DNA of 64,000 nucleotides from Corylus avellana (lineage: Eukaryota > Streptophyta > Magnoliopsida > Fagales > Betulaceae). The DNA is taken from assembly GCF_901000735.1 (NCBI RefSeq), contig NC_081544.1, positions 34,857,235-34,921,234 on the forward strand. The letters are read 5' to 3'. The position numbers and the translations under genes were made by a program. Shown one piece after another: positions 9,590-23,075 of the stretch. The stretch's first letter is position 1; the number at the start of each line of letters is the position of its first letter. The notes under the pieces are model-generated. The model was not told the origin of the DNA. It did not search any database and was given only the letters and a program-made list of their open reading frames with translations.

Positions 9590-11347
9590 TTAATCCTATT
9601 TTTGATAGGTATATATATGTATGTGCGCTCCGAATGGCTGCATTCAGAGAGCGGGATAATAATTTATTCTAGTTTATAGACATTTTGTTATCTGCCTTCC
9701 ATTCTTTGGTAGGAAATTTGTTTCAATAACATAATATGTACCCTATTTCAGAAAGATCTGTCCCTCTTTTTTTTTTTTCATTACCACTGGGTCAATCACA
9801 CTTATTTCAACAGTAAGAAGAAAATGCATTTAAATTGGTCCTTTTGATGCTATAAAATCTATTCCTCTACATGAGGTTCTGCTGCTGCCTTCTTGAAGAA
9901 CCTGATGATCAAGAGCCATGCTCACGGCAAGAACCATGTTTCTCCTCACTAAGAAATTAAAACATTCTTTCTAATTTGCCTGATAATCAAGGATAAAAAC
10001 ATATAACATGCCTAATATCAGCATATGGTAAACAAGTTAAATGTCTTTTGTGATATGAATAACATATATAGAAGAATCAATTAATAGTTTCGCACATAAC
10101 AGAAAGGACTGCAATGTATCAGAATATGTCAAATCTTCCAGTATTCATACATGACACTGTTGCACTGTCAGTTTTCTTATGAAGTTTCCTTGCGGCATGA
10201 GGGAAAAAGATCATGTACGTGTTATTGTTGCTGTCAGAAGCTGTTCCTTAAATTGTGTGCACTTCTCAAGAAAATATTTTCACAGAAGCAAGCTAGCTAT
10301 GGAACACAATCATATAGGAGTCAAAATCAGTAGCTTGATTAACTGAAAGTAATACTACATAAAAAGGTTGGTACAACAACCAAAGGTCAGAAGCACACGA
10401 GGAGCCAATCAACTCTAATAAATTCCAGTCACAGAATCAGTTTGTTAGGACTTTTCTGTGCGAATTCGATCTTTTTTTCGCTCATGACCATTGCTCATTC
10501 ATAATCATTTTACATAGACAAGAAGTAGCTCGATATTTCTTGCAGTTGAAATGAGGTAATCTAACATGAGGAAAAAAATAAATTCCCCCGGGAGCATTGA
10601 GTAGGTATTCCTCATAAAAAGCAGTGGAACGGTTGTCCCTAACCATGGGATTTTTTTCCCTTTTTTCGGCTACAAGAGCGAACCACAGAAATCCACCATA
10701 AAGGGCTGATTACTAATGCTTGTGGCAACAACACTGGACTTCCAATTGTCACAGAGTCATAATAGCAAGGAGAAACAACATGAAAACATGAAAACTAAAT
10801 ATTGAAAGACTTTATGCATAATCTAGCTTCCTCCTTATTCCCACAGTCAATTGCTTTGACACTGATACCAAATTCTAATAAACACATAATTAAGTAGCTT
10901 CAAAATTGGCAAACAAAGAGAGCCACCATATGCACCAAGTGGAGAGAGATCATAAGGCTTGATAAAAGGAGAGAGTATCATGGAGAAAAATAGGTAGGAA
11001 CATATGAAGCCAAAGTCTGAACATGGATTATGTAGATTTCTCTATTCATAGTCATTACTGTTCAAAAAGAATAATGAGTTCTTGCTGAAAATCTGCACAC
11101 CTCAATGTGCATTTTACAGCACATTAGTATATTATTAACATAAACAGGAATTTTCTGATACAAGAAATTTACCATTGATCAGAAAACTATCTTAGACTGA
11201 TACTCGTAGTTATAAAATAAGCACAATTCAGAACCTGTCATTCTGTGTAAAAATCCCAGAGAATTTCCTTACCAGACCCTTTTCACAATTGAAGGTCGGC
11301 TTTTTTCTATCTGTAGTCTGTACACAATTCTTCTTATTTACTTCAAT
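9590..11347. other. Intergenic, no gene seen
   Basis: The first 100-150 bases are the presumed 3' UTR of the GDSL gene and the last part that of the minus-strand RING gene. Near 10860-10872 actgataccaaatt resembles a decayed reverse-complement initiator-Met primer-binding site, but no LTRs are apparent. No tRNA or coding region was recognised. Confidence 0.5.
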
Positions 11348-12921
11348 TCAAATCAAGTATTCATAATACACTAAGAAAAGGGTATCGGGGTAATCTTTTG
11401 GGAGGCTGTTGACATAGAGGTAGAAATGCAATAGGTCCTCCTTGGAAACCGTTTCAGCATCAACAACATCATCATTGCAAGTAAGCACCCATAAGTCTTC
11501 TGAATTGACTCTCTTTAAGCTACCACGACAAAAAGGGCAGGACTCCGACTTTGTGTTCCTGCAATTAGGAAATAATACCATTAGAGTATATCGTGATAAC
11601 TCTTGTTAGTATTAACATCAGGATAGTAGTTACCAATTGCGATAGCATTTGATGCACATTGCATGACAGCAATTAGGCAAGACCATTTTGGTGCAAGGCT
11701 CCAAGCAAATCCCACATTCATCTTCTCTCTCCAAATCGACATTGACAAGTCTTCTATCTCCTTCCAGCCTATTCCTGCCAGAACTTTCCATGCCTTGATT
11801 CCATTCTTTAGCAGCTTTTGACTCTTCCAAGCTGCCATGGAGTCGTTGAAGAGATGGTAATATAACAGCTGCAATTTGGTTTTTGTTGAAACAATGTCAG
11901 AGTATATGCATGAACCATAACAAATGGAAAATTGCTAACTTTATTATTTTTTTCTTTTTAAGAACACAAGTAAATAACAGGTAGGCAATTTGCATACCAT
12001 AAAAGTCCTTAATTGTTGCCTTCCTCCCGTGCGTGGATATATTTGGTCTGCCATCTGTATATACCTGCATAATGTAAGAGGGTTTCCAAAAAAATCATGC
12101 TCAAATCATTTAAACCAACAATTGCAAACCCTTTTGAAAACACAGCTGCATCAGGCTTAAAGTAGAGGAGCCAACCTTGTATACTAGTATGTGGAAGAAG
12201 CTTAGATATCTGGGGAGCAGACATGTGCAAGAACAATCCATCCATTGTAGCAAAAACAGAAAGAGGGGTGCCAAGTGATTGTACACCAATTTCATTTGAA
12301 GACGCGCACCACCCTTGGCTCTTGGGATTGCAGCAGCCCTAAAAACCCAGAATCCTAAATTTAGAGAAAAGTTTATCAAATAAAGCAGCATCTACCTTTA
12401 CGTTTCAATCTAATCATCCAGCCATAAATTCTTTCCAGTAGACCAATGATAGGTACTAAGCATGAAAAAGTCCCAATCAGGAGTGGACCCGTTTGGTTTT
12501 TCCCTCTAAAAACTCCCAGAGGAAACAAATTAATTTAAAGAAATCATTCCAGGAGGGGAAAAAATACAGCATAACACAAACGCCCAAATGGGTTCTTCTT
12601 TCTGTTTCCTTTTCCCTTTCAATTAGCAAACAAGCAGAATAATTTACCAAACGTTGATCATCAAAAGCTCAAAGCCCAAGCATATAAAACTATAAAAGGA
12701 AAGCAAACAAAGATAACATACAAAACAAAAACACCCAACTGCAGGAAAAACAGAACAAACTAAAATTGAAAACACAAACAAAATAATTGAAAGTTGAAAA
12801 AAAAAAAAAAAAAAAAAAAAACATAAACTCACAGAGCATTAGCATGCTGTATATCAGCCTCCAAGACTTCCAGTGAGTCCTGGTAAGACGAGCCTGCAAG
12901 CTGGTAATACATCATCTCCAT
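11348..12921 (-). CDS. AIRP2-like RING E3 ubiquitin ligase (copy 1)
   Basis: Five exons (12833-12921, 12176-12338, 11998-12064, 11634-11868, 11348-11558), all GT-AG, give 254 residues. The N-terminus MEMMYYQLAGSSYQDSLEVL leads into EADIQHANALAAAIPRAKGGA. A helical region with LQWMDCSCTCLLPRY follows. The C3HC4 RING comes next: CGIC, then NCCHAMCIKC and CPFC. The tail ends in PDTLFLVYYEYLI. The family is that of Arabidopsis AIRP2 (At5g01520), a cytosolic E3 ligase acting as a positive regulator of abscisic-acid and drought responses. All eight zinc ligands are present. A second copy lies at 24672-26353 on the other strand with the same exon pattern. The sense strand of the presumed 5' UTR carries a GA repeat (12931-12950). 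No defect is visible, so the gene should be functional; its substrate is unknown. Confidence 0.92.
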
Positions 12922-15244
12922 CTCTACACCTCTCTCTCTCTCTCTTCACAGAGAAACAAGTTTATAGAGCAAGAATTTCTCCTCTCTTTTTTCTTCTCTT
13001 ATCTCAGAACCTTTCTGGTAAGTTTAAAAAAGAAAAAAGAAAAAGACAAAAAAAAAAAAAAAAAAAGAATCTAATCTCCACCAAAAGACAAAACACAAAG
13101 GTAGCAGAGAGATATGTCCGTTTCCAACTTGAGAAGAAGGGCGGCTCCGAGCTTGTTTTGGTTTTCCTCGTTTTTTTTTTTTTTTTTTTCTATGGTCAGA
13201 GAAAAGCATACGCATGAGAGTGCGCTTTCTTGTATGGCAGGATAGCGTTGGTGATGACGGATGGGATGGGAGACCCCACATTAACTTCTTTGTTCTTATC
13301 ATTAATCTTGTGTTGGTTTTCTTCTTTTCTTTTCTTTGTTAATTCGCAAATTGCCCTTTGCATAGCTTTGCTTATAAGTTATAATTATCATTATTATTGT
13401 TATATTATACTAATAGCTGTAGCGCATAATATTAATACTATGGAATCTTTCTTATGTGGTTATTAATTATTGATTACGAAAAAAATCTTATTTAGCTTTT
13501 AATTTTTTTTTATCTTATTTTAATTTAGTCCCTAAACTTTTCATTTTTGATAATAAAGTCTTTAAATTTTACTTAATTACTCATATTTAAAATAAGTTGC
13601 TCTATCACTTTATTGTCAAATTCACTGTTTTTTTATTTACCTCGTATGTCATATTTGTCATGCTATTCACACTCCGCGTGAAACAACAAAAAGGAAATAC
13701 GAGATAGATGCATTTCTCTTTTATTGTTTCATGCAATGTTTTTTTTTTTTTCTTTTTTATCGTGTGGATGATGTGGTACTTGATTGACATGGTAAATACA
13801 TTTATGTGCTGTTGATACTATGTGCATGATGTGTCAATGTCGCTCATGCGATAAAAAAAATTAAATTAAATTTGACAGAAAAAAAAATGATAAAAGAATT
13901 TGAGAAAACCTAAGTTAAAGAAAATTCCTTCAATTCATTTTTTTTAAAAAAAAAAAACTTTATCCATATATTATTATTGTTGAAATTGAAAATCCAAGGG
14001 GATTCTATATATGATATGGTAGATTGTAAATGACTCGTTGTACAATCAGCCAACCCCAGTTGATCAAAGGGTTCATTTAGTGCTTGAGTTCACTGTGGAT
14101 GGCTGCAGCTAGATTGCTGCAATTATTAATATGCCCAGATGAAGTATTGTTTAGGTGAGAGGTAGGTAGTTGATCTGACCAAATCCTTTAAATTTGGGTC
14201 AAATCCTATTAATATTCACGTGGATGTGATGCAAATAATTGTTTATTAAGATTTAAATTAATCAATGCCATGTAATCTTTATTCCTTAAATTATTTTGTC
14301 GCTGAGTATCTAATCATTATTTTTTGCTAGTAATTATACTCTTTTTTTTTTTTTTTTTTAATAATTCTTTGTACCTTCTACTATCTATTAAAAGGTATTC
14401 TATATTTGAAATATTACTAAATAGATCAATATGATTGAAGAGCAAATAAATTCGTCTCTTCTGTTCATATTCTATCAATTATTTTAATAGAATACTTACA
14501 AAATCCCAGTTATACATCCAAATAAAAATAAAAATAAATTGGAAAAAGCTCCGTGGCCCTTCTACTGTTCTACAGCCATGGAGGTCATTAAATAAAAAAT
14601 TCGCCTCAAACAGCAGCAGTGCCGTAGTGGAGTTAGAATTCAGAAGGAAAAATATAAATGTAATTAATTGGTAGAGAGGGGGTATTACTTTGATTTGATT
14701 TACATAAACTAATAATTTTTTTATGTGTGTTTAGGAAAAGGAGGCAACTAATAGAAAGAAAAATAATTAATATAAGTGGGAGAGACAATACAAGGTAGAA
14801 CACCTTTTTATTTAGATAAATAATATTTTCGTTAGGAGAGAAGATGGACAATTAGAACTTCAACTAGGCCTGCAAAACGGGTTGTGTCAAGTTCGAGTTG
14901 ACCCGCATGAACTGTTAACCTGATTCGGGTTAACCTAAACATGACCTATTTTATTAAACAGGTCAACCCAAATACAACATCTTAAATAATCAAGTGACAA
15001 GTACTTCAAGAAACTGTCTCATGATGTATTCTAATTTCTACATATGGCCCACTTAAAACAATTCTTGTTGCCATGAAATAAAATCAACCATCTAAAAACT
15101 CTCTATACAAGTTACCTGATATTTAATTCTACGATGCAAAAGTGTTGCAAATTTCATAGGAGATGAAGAACAAAGCCGTGTTGTCAATTAAGGTAGAAGC
15201 AAAATCCTTTGTGAAGTTGATAAACACTGATTTCTACTGCAAAA
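12922..15244. other. Intergenic, no gene seen; repeat fragment near 14.87 kb
   Basis: The part next to 12921 is the 5' UTR and promoter of the RING gene (pyrimidine-rich on plus). Several A and T runs create low-complexity open frames that are not genes. At about 14873-14970, cctgcaaaacgggttgtgtc and the following gttaacctgattcgggttaa resemble the cgggtt/gtgtcg-rich repeat also seen near 28.7-29.0 kb. Confidence 0.5.
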
Positions 15245-18200
15245 TTATCTAGCAGATGGAACCAGGCCCTCCTTTGATAAGTCAGGGCTCTCAATTTCAA
15301 GAAAGCTTGCCAGCAAAGTTTTCCTTGAAGATTGTGCCTTGGAGCTACCGCATGACAATTTTTGGTCGCCTTCAATTCCCTTCTCAATCTTGGTAGCATC
15401 TTGTATGGCCAAAATTATTTCCTGCATCCTTGGCCTGGAAGCCCCATGTTGTTCAACACATTGGATAGCAACTTCAGCAATCCTCCAAATGGACTCGGTC
15501 TTCACATTTCCTACTAGGAAAGGGTCTATGACGCTGATAACATCTCCTTTACGAATTAAGGACCTTGCCTACAAAACAACAAAAATTGAATTACTACTTA
15601 ATTTGTTCAACATTTTAGTAAAGTTACACAACATTTTCAATATATGTTTTACTACTTCAGCTATAAGATGCAGTTTTATAAGGATCATATCGTAGGTTTG
15701 ATATCTTGCATACAATATGTTCTATTAACTATTCACACTTGTGATATCTTTTTAATGTGGGACTCAACCTTTTTACGCTCACATGTGCATATACACAGCA
15801 GTCTACTCAGTCCAAGAGGCTAGGAATTACTATTCCATCTCATTTTACAAATTTTCAGCATACATATGTTTAGATTACCTTTCTAGCAAGATGTCAACAT
15901 CTTTAAAAAGGTATCTCATACTCCATTTAGTTGCTATAGTGTGTATTTTTAGAATGGTTTTCTATCTCCTGGCTCAAATCTCAATGTTTTTCTTGGCAGT
16001 TTGAGTTTGATCAATTAACTGAAATTTCAGTGGGATTCTTTAGTCTGTACGTATTGATTTAAACCTAAAAAATGGATGTCCAATTTGTGAGTATTATGTG
16101 CAGATTTCACCTCTAAATTGAATGATGACATTTGGCAAAAAGCATACCCAGTGAACAATGTTCATTTCAGGACCATAATCTTCTGCAGATATAGGCTTTT
16201 TCCCAGAGATCAATTCCAGAAGAACAACCCCAAAACTGTAAACATCACTCTTTTCGGTTAATTGCTGATTTGCATAGTACCTGCAACAGGATATGCAGTA
16301 TTAGCGAAGTTCATTCGGGAGGAAACATTTGATTGATTATGCATACATGATAAGTATGGCTTACTCAGGATCCAAGTAGCCTACTGTCCCTCGTGCCACA
16401 CTTGATATATGGGTTAAATCTTCTTCAGCTTGCCTTGAAAGTCCAAAATCTGACACTTTTGCTCTCATGTTGATGTCTAGGAGAATATTGCTTGTTTTTA
16501 CATCTCGGTGAATGATACTTGGGTTGCATCCAGTGTGTAAGTACTCAAGACCTACAAATATCTGAACTTGTGTTCATACTGTAAATTTGAAAAAGAAATG
16601 TCCATGAACTGCCAATAAGTTACGTATTAAACCTTTAGCCGCATCTTCTGCTATACGAAGACGAGCTAGCCAGTCTATGCACTTCTGGTTGGCAGAATCT
16701 GTCAACAAATTTAGGGTTTTTATTAAATCATTTCCATTGCAACTGAGAAGAAAGATGAAAATTTTCTATGTAGCATAGGTACTAGAGTTGACCATATATG
16801 TGATCCCGCAAGGTTCCGTTGTGCATATACTCATAAACCAAAATACGTTGATGTTCTTCTTCACAGTATCCAATTAAAGGAACCAAATTTCTATGGTGAA
16901 TTCTTGACAAGAGGGCTACCTGCAAATATGTTGACATGTTAATGAACTTGTATCCATGAAATTTTTGCAATCTTTGCTTGATAGTATATCCAAAAGTATG
17001 CTTGTTGGAATTACTCTAGCCATTAATCTGTGTAGTTGAGCTCTATTTGGACTGTTTTATGGGTTAGATAACGAATTTTGTTTCTAGTGTATTGCAATCT
17101 GGTATTATTAATTTAGTGTATGAGCTCTACTTCCCTGATCATTATCTTATTAAGTAGTGAGTGACATTCTAGAACTCCACTAAACCAGAATAGGAAGAAA
17201 TCTATGATGATATAGGACAATAGCTAATTCACATGTTCATTCATATGCAAATAAATAGGCAGAGAGAATGTAAAGAGCTGAATATGAGACTACCTCAGTC
17301 ACAAATTGCTGGTCTCCATGGCTACACAAATCTGCCATGATCTTAACTGCCACCTCTTTTCCGTCTTTCATTTTCCCATAATAGACAGATCCAAAGCTTC
17401 CTTTGCCAATTTTCTTTGAAAAATTTTGGGTAGCTTCTTCTAGTTCAGAGAGTGTAATATAGTAAGCTATGCCTTCATCCATTAAATGCCCACCACGGGC
17501 AATTGAATAGGCAGTTGAAGTTTTGTTGCTGCTACGCTTAGACTCACCTAATGAGCAGAAAAAACATGCCGAACTAAGGAAATCTGCACACTGTCATGTG
17601 GACAATACTAGATGGGATTCGTTGGCATACAAACCTTTTTCATCCTTTTTCGTTTGACTCGTCTTTCTTCGAAGATTACGCATCAATAATAAACTTCCTA
17701 TGAATAGAATTGATAGAATCCCAAGTACTCCAATTGACATTCCAAGTATCAACTTAAAATGCTTCTTGTTCGGTGCCGCTTTACGTAGTTTGGGATTATC
17801 TCCATAGCTGCAAGAGAAAATAATATAACTATTAATAAAAAATTTGCAGTGGACTATTTGGGGTCCTCTTTATTTTCCTTTTTTCTTTCCAGATTTGATG
17901 GCAACCATAGAACTCGCAACATAAGTTTCTGCATAAATGAAATGGGTGCATTTCCTTGAAAAATAGAAGGAAAAAAGAACAAGAACCATTAGCAAACAGA
18001 TGTAGCCTCCACAGGTCGTAACATGAGATGCATCAGTTAGAAGCATACTTACTGAAAAATGACTTTCCCATTAAACAATCCTGGAGGTATTTCGCCGGTA
18101 AAAGAGTTGTTCTGTATGTACCTATGACATTGACAAATATAGTTTACTAATTACTGCAAAATGTACGTATTTAACAGGGTAAACAACTAAACATGCTGAT

Positions 18201-20699
18201 ACTAATTCAAGGCAGATTAAGGCCACTTTCTGAAAATGTTTATCTTAGGTTTTACTGAAATATCAAGTGTCTAACTCAATAGGGTGTAACAAAAGGTAAA
18301 AAAATCCATATTGCTACATACAGTTCTTGTAAGCTTGGCAAACTGCCGAGGTAAGAAGGTAATGGACCAGTCAGTTTGTTGTTCTCTAAATGCCTGCATA
18401 TTACCAAAAATGAAATGAAAAAGAAATAGAAATTATTAATAAAAAAATCATTACTGAGATAACGGTGTTTTTTCAGGTAAAACTTATGCAATTGACACTG
18501 AAGAGCTTACAGAATCTTTAAACTGATAAGATTACTTATGTCAGGGAGTGGCCCTGTGAGGGAATTACTGTCCAACCACCTGAGAAGAAGATAGAGATCA
18601 AAACAGACGGCAAGAGGCATTGTTGAAGAAAAGTTTGTTTATTTTATAGCCTTACAACTCTGTTAATGCCTCCATGTCGTTGAGCCTGGATGGGATTTCA
18701 CCCGTCACATTCTTTCTTGACAACTCACTGTACAACAGTTGAGAGGAATCCCTTTATAAATCAACTCTTACAAATAAGTTATAGTGTAGCTTTGCTATAT
18801 CTAGCATGAAAAAAGTTTTCATGTTCCAAAATGTTTTACTTACACTTATCTATTTCAATACAATTAGAAGTCTGTCCAGTAACTAGGCAACAACAACAAC
18901 ATCTACTACAAAAACCTAGTGAAAGCAAGTGACTCTTTTTAGATGCATCAACTAGCAACTGAATGTTGACATGAAGCATAGTTGCAGGTGAGAAAGTAGA
19001 ATTTACATTTTTGTAATTCTCGGTGGTGTGGTAAAGTTGCAGGCTACCCATTCCCACTGCGTTGGGACACAAGGATCACCTTCATTTGTCCAAATGCTTT
19101 CAGCAGACATGAGGCGAAGGGTATTGACAACAATCACTACAAATTGAACAAACAAATACTAATCAGCTCATTTTGGTAAAGTCTGTTCAGAATTATTGCA
19201 AGTTCCCTGTGATATGACCAAATTATAGATGTGTAGAAGGATTTGTTGCAATCAAAGTTGATGGACTCACAGTCTTGCCCGGCAGTCTTGGAAGCAATCT
19301 TTAAATATTTACTTATTTCCATCGCATTAAGCAGTGGCCCTCGAGTAGAATCCCGGGTCTTGACAAAGGAGAATGACAGAACAAAGTCCAGAGTCACATT
19401 CATGTAGCTCGGTTCATAAAGAGTGTAGCTCCCATTGGCATTCTCAGCGATATTTACCACTGCATTGCTGTAGTCAGGTATGTAAGGCTGCTCTAATTTG
19501 AATTTCCGAGTCTCATTGACACCCAAGTCTTCAATTTCAGCAAAGTATGCATAAGCTCGAGCATTTGCAGGGAAATCTTCTAGATTTAATCTGTAGCTGA
19601 GCTCCCCTCTGGTGCCAACAACCGCTGTTTGCATTACTTTCACAGGTGGGTACTCTCTCGTTTTTATGTCTACATTCTTCTGTGTATACATTCTTTCTGT
19701 GCCAGAGGCCACCCCAACCAGATAGTTTTGCCTTTTCACAAGATCTGACTCCCAGATTCTGTCATAGGGATCATCTGGGTACCTGAGAAAAATATATATA
19801 TGTCATGGGGATCATCTGGGTAAGGGGATGAACATTAATTGAAGAGAGCTTACCTTATGGGATCCTTGCTTGGGGCACCAAAGTTCAATCTAGCTGCTAC
19901 TTTCAAGAAGAAATTATCCTCGAAATCCGTGGCATACATTGAAAGATTTAAGGGCCGCAGCTCAAGAGTGGAGATGAAAGGAGAACCAGTTGTTGCACAG
20001 CATATGCAGACATTGATGGAATCCGAGGGTGCCCTGATGATCATTTCCTTCACATATACTCTGGAAGCATCCAATATTGACACAGTTGACCATTTAGTTG
20101 CATCCAAGTATATCTGAAACTGAGGATATGTTTCTTCATCTTTCAAGCTGCCGTACTGAAATGTTGCACGAACTATATACCTTCTTCTTTCTTGGGTGAT
20201 TAAAGTATAGCAGTACTTCTTGTTGTCTATGGGAAATTCTCGCCGCCTTTGATACTGCACTATGTTCCCACTTGGGTTTTCTACTTCCACGGATTTGCCG
20301 TGGCTCATGATTCCATTGTCTGAACTCCATGCCAGTCCAGTACTGCGGTCACTGTAGTTACTTGTGCCTCCACAGTCTAAACTGATGAATTCTGCATGTT
20401 CAATGGGAATTCAACAGATTTTGAGCAATTCTAAATCAACTAACTAGCATAAGCAAAATTTCTAATTCTAGACGAAACATATTGCCATTTCCTTCACATA
20501 TGTCTTCTTCATTTCTGAAGTTTCCTTTACTATGTCTTAGGATCCATGGCAGTTAAATTTCACAAGAGGAACACTTAAAAAACTTTTCTCTAGATCAAAT
20601 TGAGTACTGGGTAAGGAAGAACATACCTTCAACTTGGCACACAACAGATGATGATATAAACAAAAAAAACACAACCAGGAAATGAGAAAATGAACCCAT
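15245..20699 (-). CDS. Malectin-like LRR receptor kinase (At1g67720-like)
   Basis: Fifteen exons give 932 residues. In transcript order they are 20627-20699, 19854-20391, 19271-19782, 19007-19136, 18656-18727, 18511-18579, 18322-18393, 18053-18121, 17635-17807, 17294-17547, 16793-16919, 16633-16698, 16365-16551, 16148-16280 and 15245-15568. All junctions are GT-AG and every phase agrees. Layout: signal peptide (1-22), malectin-like ectodomain beginning FISLDCGG (about 25-370), a short LRR block encoded by four 69/72-base exons, a transmembrane helix (about 529-552) and a Ser/Thr kinase. Kinase features are a glycine loop GKGSFG (617-622), Lys638, HRD (733-735, RD type), DFG Asp753 and LDPEYY. 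Such receptors act at the plasma membrane and probably sense a cell-wall or peptide ligand; the ligand is unknown. The best remembered match is Arabidopsis At1g67720 (929 residues). No lesion is seen. Confidence 0.95.
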
Positions 20700-22865
20700 T
20701 GAAGATATCAGGAAGACAAAAACCAGTTCTTTTGATTTTTTTGTTCCTAGAATTTAAGTGGCTGACAAAAATTAAAACTGTTTTGTTGATTTAAACATCA
20801 CACTCATCTTTCTCCCACTAACCTTTTACTTTTGTGATTAGAGCGAGCTTCCTCTCAATAATATTGTTCATTCACGTTTTTATCTTCCTTTTTTTTTTTT
20901 TTTGGAATCTTCTTTTCTAAAGAAAGAAAGAAAAAAAAGTTTCGGCTTCATGTCAGTTTGACCTTTTGGAAAAGAGTGTGACTCAAGTTGAAGCTAAAAT
21001 GTGGAAACTTTGAAGTCATTCATTTGTATTTCTTGTCAGAAATCACATACATTATATATATATATATATATATAAAATTGTTTCAAACTTGAGAAATCAA
21101 TACAAATGTGACATCATTCAGGGGTAAAAATCTAGAAAATAAAAAGAAATAGACAGGGACCGGAAAGAGAAGCCAGGCCATGCAAAAAGCATCCGAACGA
21201 GAAAGAAAAAGCAGATGAATTTAATATAATAATAAATATGCTTTGCTTTACCTTCCTTTTGCTTTTACATACGACAAAATCTCTTTTCTTCTTCTTTGGA
21301 GTTTGGACAAACTTTAAAGTAAAAAGCAGCATGCAGAAGATGCTACTTTATAGCTGGACCCACTATGGGTTGGCCCCCATCTCCATCGTCATCCATCAAT
21401 GCTGCCACAACCAAATTCAACACAATTGGACCAAGTCTTCCACCATGCATGAATTCATTGGATTGGGATCACACCAATTAGTGCAAGGTGAGGGGTGACA
21501 GGTTGGTACTACTTATTCGTTGAACTTGTTCGAGAGAGATTTAGAAGGCAAAAATTATAATTGCTTCCTCAAAAACTGATTGAGCTCTATAACTCGGATT
21601 CAGTCCCACTAGGAGTCAAGACATCAAACTTGTGAGTTTTTTTGTTTTTGTTTTTTTTAATAACTCGGGCTTAAAAAAAAAAAAGAAAAACCAATACTAG
21701 GAAGGTTGATCTTTCCAACTACAAATAGGGATATAACTAAAAGAGAAAGAGCTGAAAATGCAGCCATAAAAAAGTTTGGTTGTGGCTCAATTTGCCGCAT
21801 AGTGAACACAAAAGTATACACTTCGGTTAATATTCTGAGCTTACCAAAAAGATGAGGCAGGAATGATGGAGATGATGAAAATAGTAGAAGAAATGCGCCA
21901 ATCTTGGGTGAGTTCCAGATGCTAAATAGCAAGAGCAACAATAAGAAAATCTCCTTCAAGAATGAAATGAGACAAGCCTAAAGAAGGTGCAAGGTTGGCT
22001 GCAAAGAGAGCTACCAAAGCTTCACCAATAGTAGAATCACACGGTGGGCTAATAAGATAAAAACCTTTTATGTGAGTTATTCTTCATTACTAATAGTCGA
22101 CCCTATGTCCTAATACGTGCCTCATCTCTTCGAAAATTTTCTTAAAACCAAGTTTAAACAGTTAGGTAAACTCTTTCATAATAAGTGTTCGAATTACTAA
22201 TGTTATAAATTCTTATCCATGTTTAATAATTGTTTGTTAATATTAAAAAAAAAAGAAAAAAAAAAGAAAAAAGAAAAAGAACATCATATTTATTATTTAC
22301 ATCATGTAACAAGGTCACCTGTTCAAGACACGGGAGAGACAATCCGACCAACTAAAACATCTTTAAGAATTCTAAAAAGATCTTTTATACTATTAATACA
22401 CATAAACCTATTAATTATAAAGTCGGTTGACACTACACGCTAGAAACCTAGCATTCAACCCCATCACATCGTACATGCAGAATGCAAAAACGCGTATGTC
22501 ATTGTCGGGGACCATTCCTCTTCCTACCGAAACCTTTTTTACTGGAGTTGTATGTAATATGTATAGAATTAATTCTCATTTTCAGAAATTCTATTCAAAT
22601 TCTCACCTTTATTACCTTACGAGGGTTTATTTATTTGATCCGGTTTACATGTTATTATTAAAATAATAACATTTATATTATAGTTTAAATAATAGTTAAA
22701 ATTGAATTTTTTTTAAATTTTTATTCATTTTTTCTCTCGTATTAAAAACTTATCAAAATAAGTCAACTTTGAGATTCAATCTTAACCGTTGCTTACACTA
22801 CAGCATACATTTAAGGTAATTTTTGTGTCACATCAAAATTGCCAATTTCGGCACAGATCAAGATC
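20700..22865. other. Intergenic, no gene seen
   Basis: This is the promoter side of the receptor kinase followed by AT-rich sequence. A TA dinucleotide tract lies at about 21053-21075. A-rich stretches near 22240-22280 and T-rich ones near 21640-21680 give spurious open frames. I recognise no coding or RNA gene. Confidence 0.5.
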
Positions 22866-22879
22866 TACTGAAATTCCTA

Positions 22880-23075
22880 CGAATTTAGTTTCTGGAATTT
22901 TGAATTGAGGCCGTCTCTTTTCTATTCAATGGTCAGTGTTTTGCCACGTGTCCCACTACTAATAAAATAATAAATATTTATTATTTTATTAATAATGAGA
23001 CACGTGGCAGAACAATAACTCTTAAATAAAAAATAAACGACCTAAATCTAAAATTCCATAAATTAAAATTCCCAA
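22880..23075. mobile_element. Foldback (MITE-like) element with G-box/ABRE in both arms
   Basis: A long imperfect palindrome is centred at about 22975. The inner arms are nearly perfect: gccacgtgtc at 22943-22952 pairs with gacacgtggc at 22999-23008, and ctactaataaaataataaat pairs with its complement on the other side of the centre. The outer arms pair less well but still visibly (ggaattttgaattgaggccg against the complement of the 23030-23065 stretch). The element has no coding capacity. ACACGTGGC is a canonical abscisic-acid-response/G-box motif, so a mobile copy would carry two such sites. The exact ends and target duplication were not determined. Confidence 0.6.

Noticed and set aside
10851..10880. 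Second retrotransposon primer-binding site
   Set aside because: Only a degraded match (cactgatacca) with no LTR ends beside it; too weak to call.
12644..12899. Phe-rich open frames on the minus strand
   Set aside because: They arise from a long A run in intron 1 of the RING gene and overlap its exon 1 in the wrong frame.
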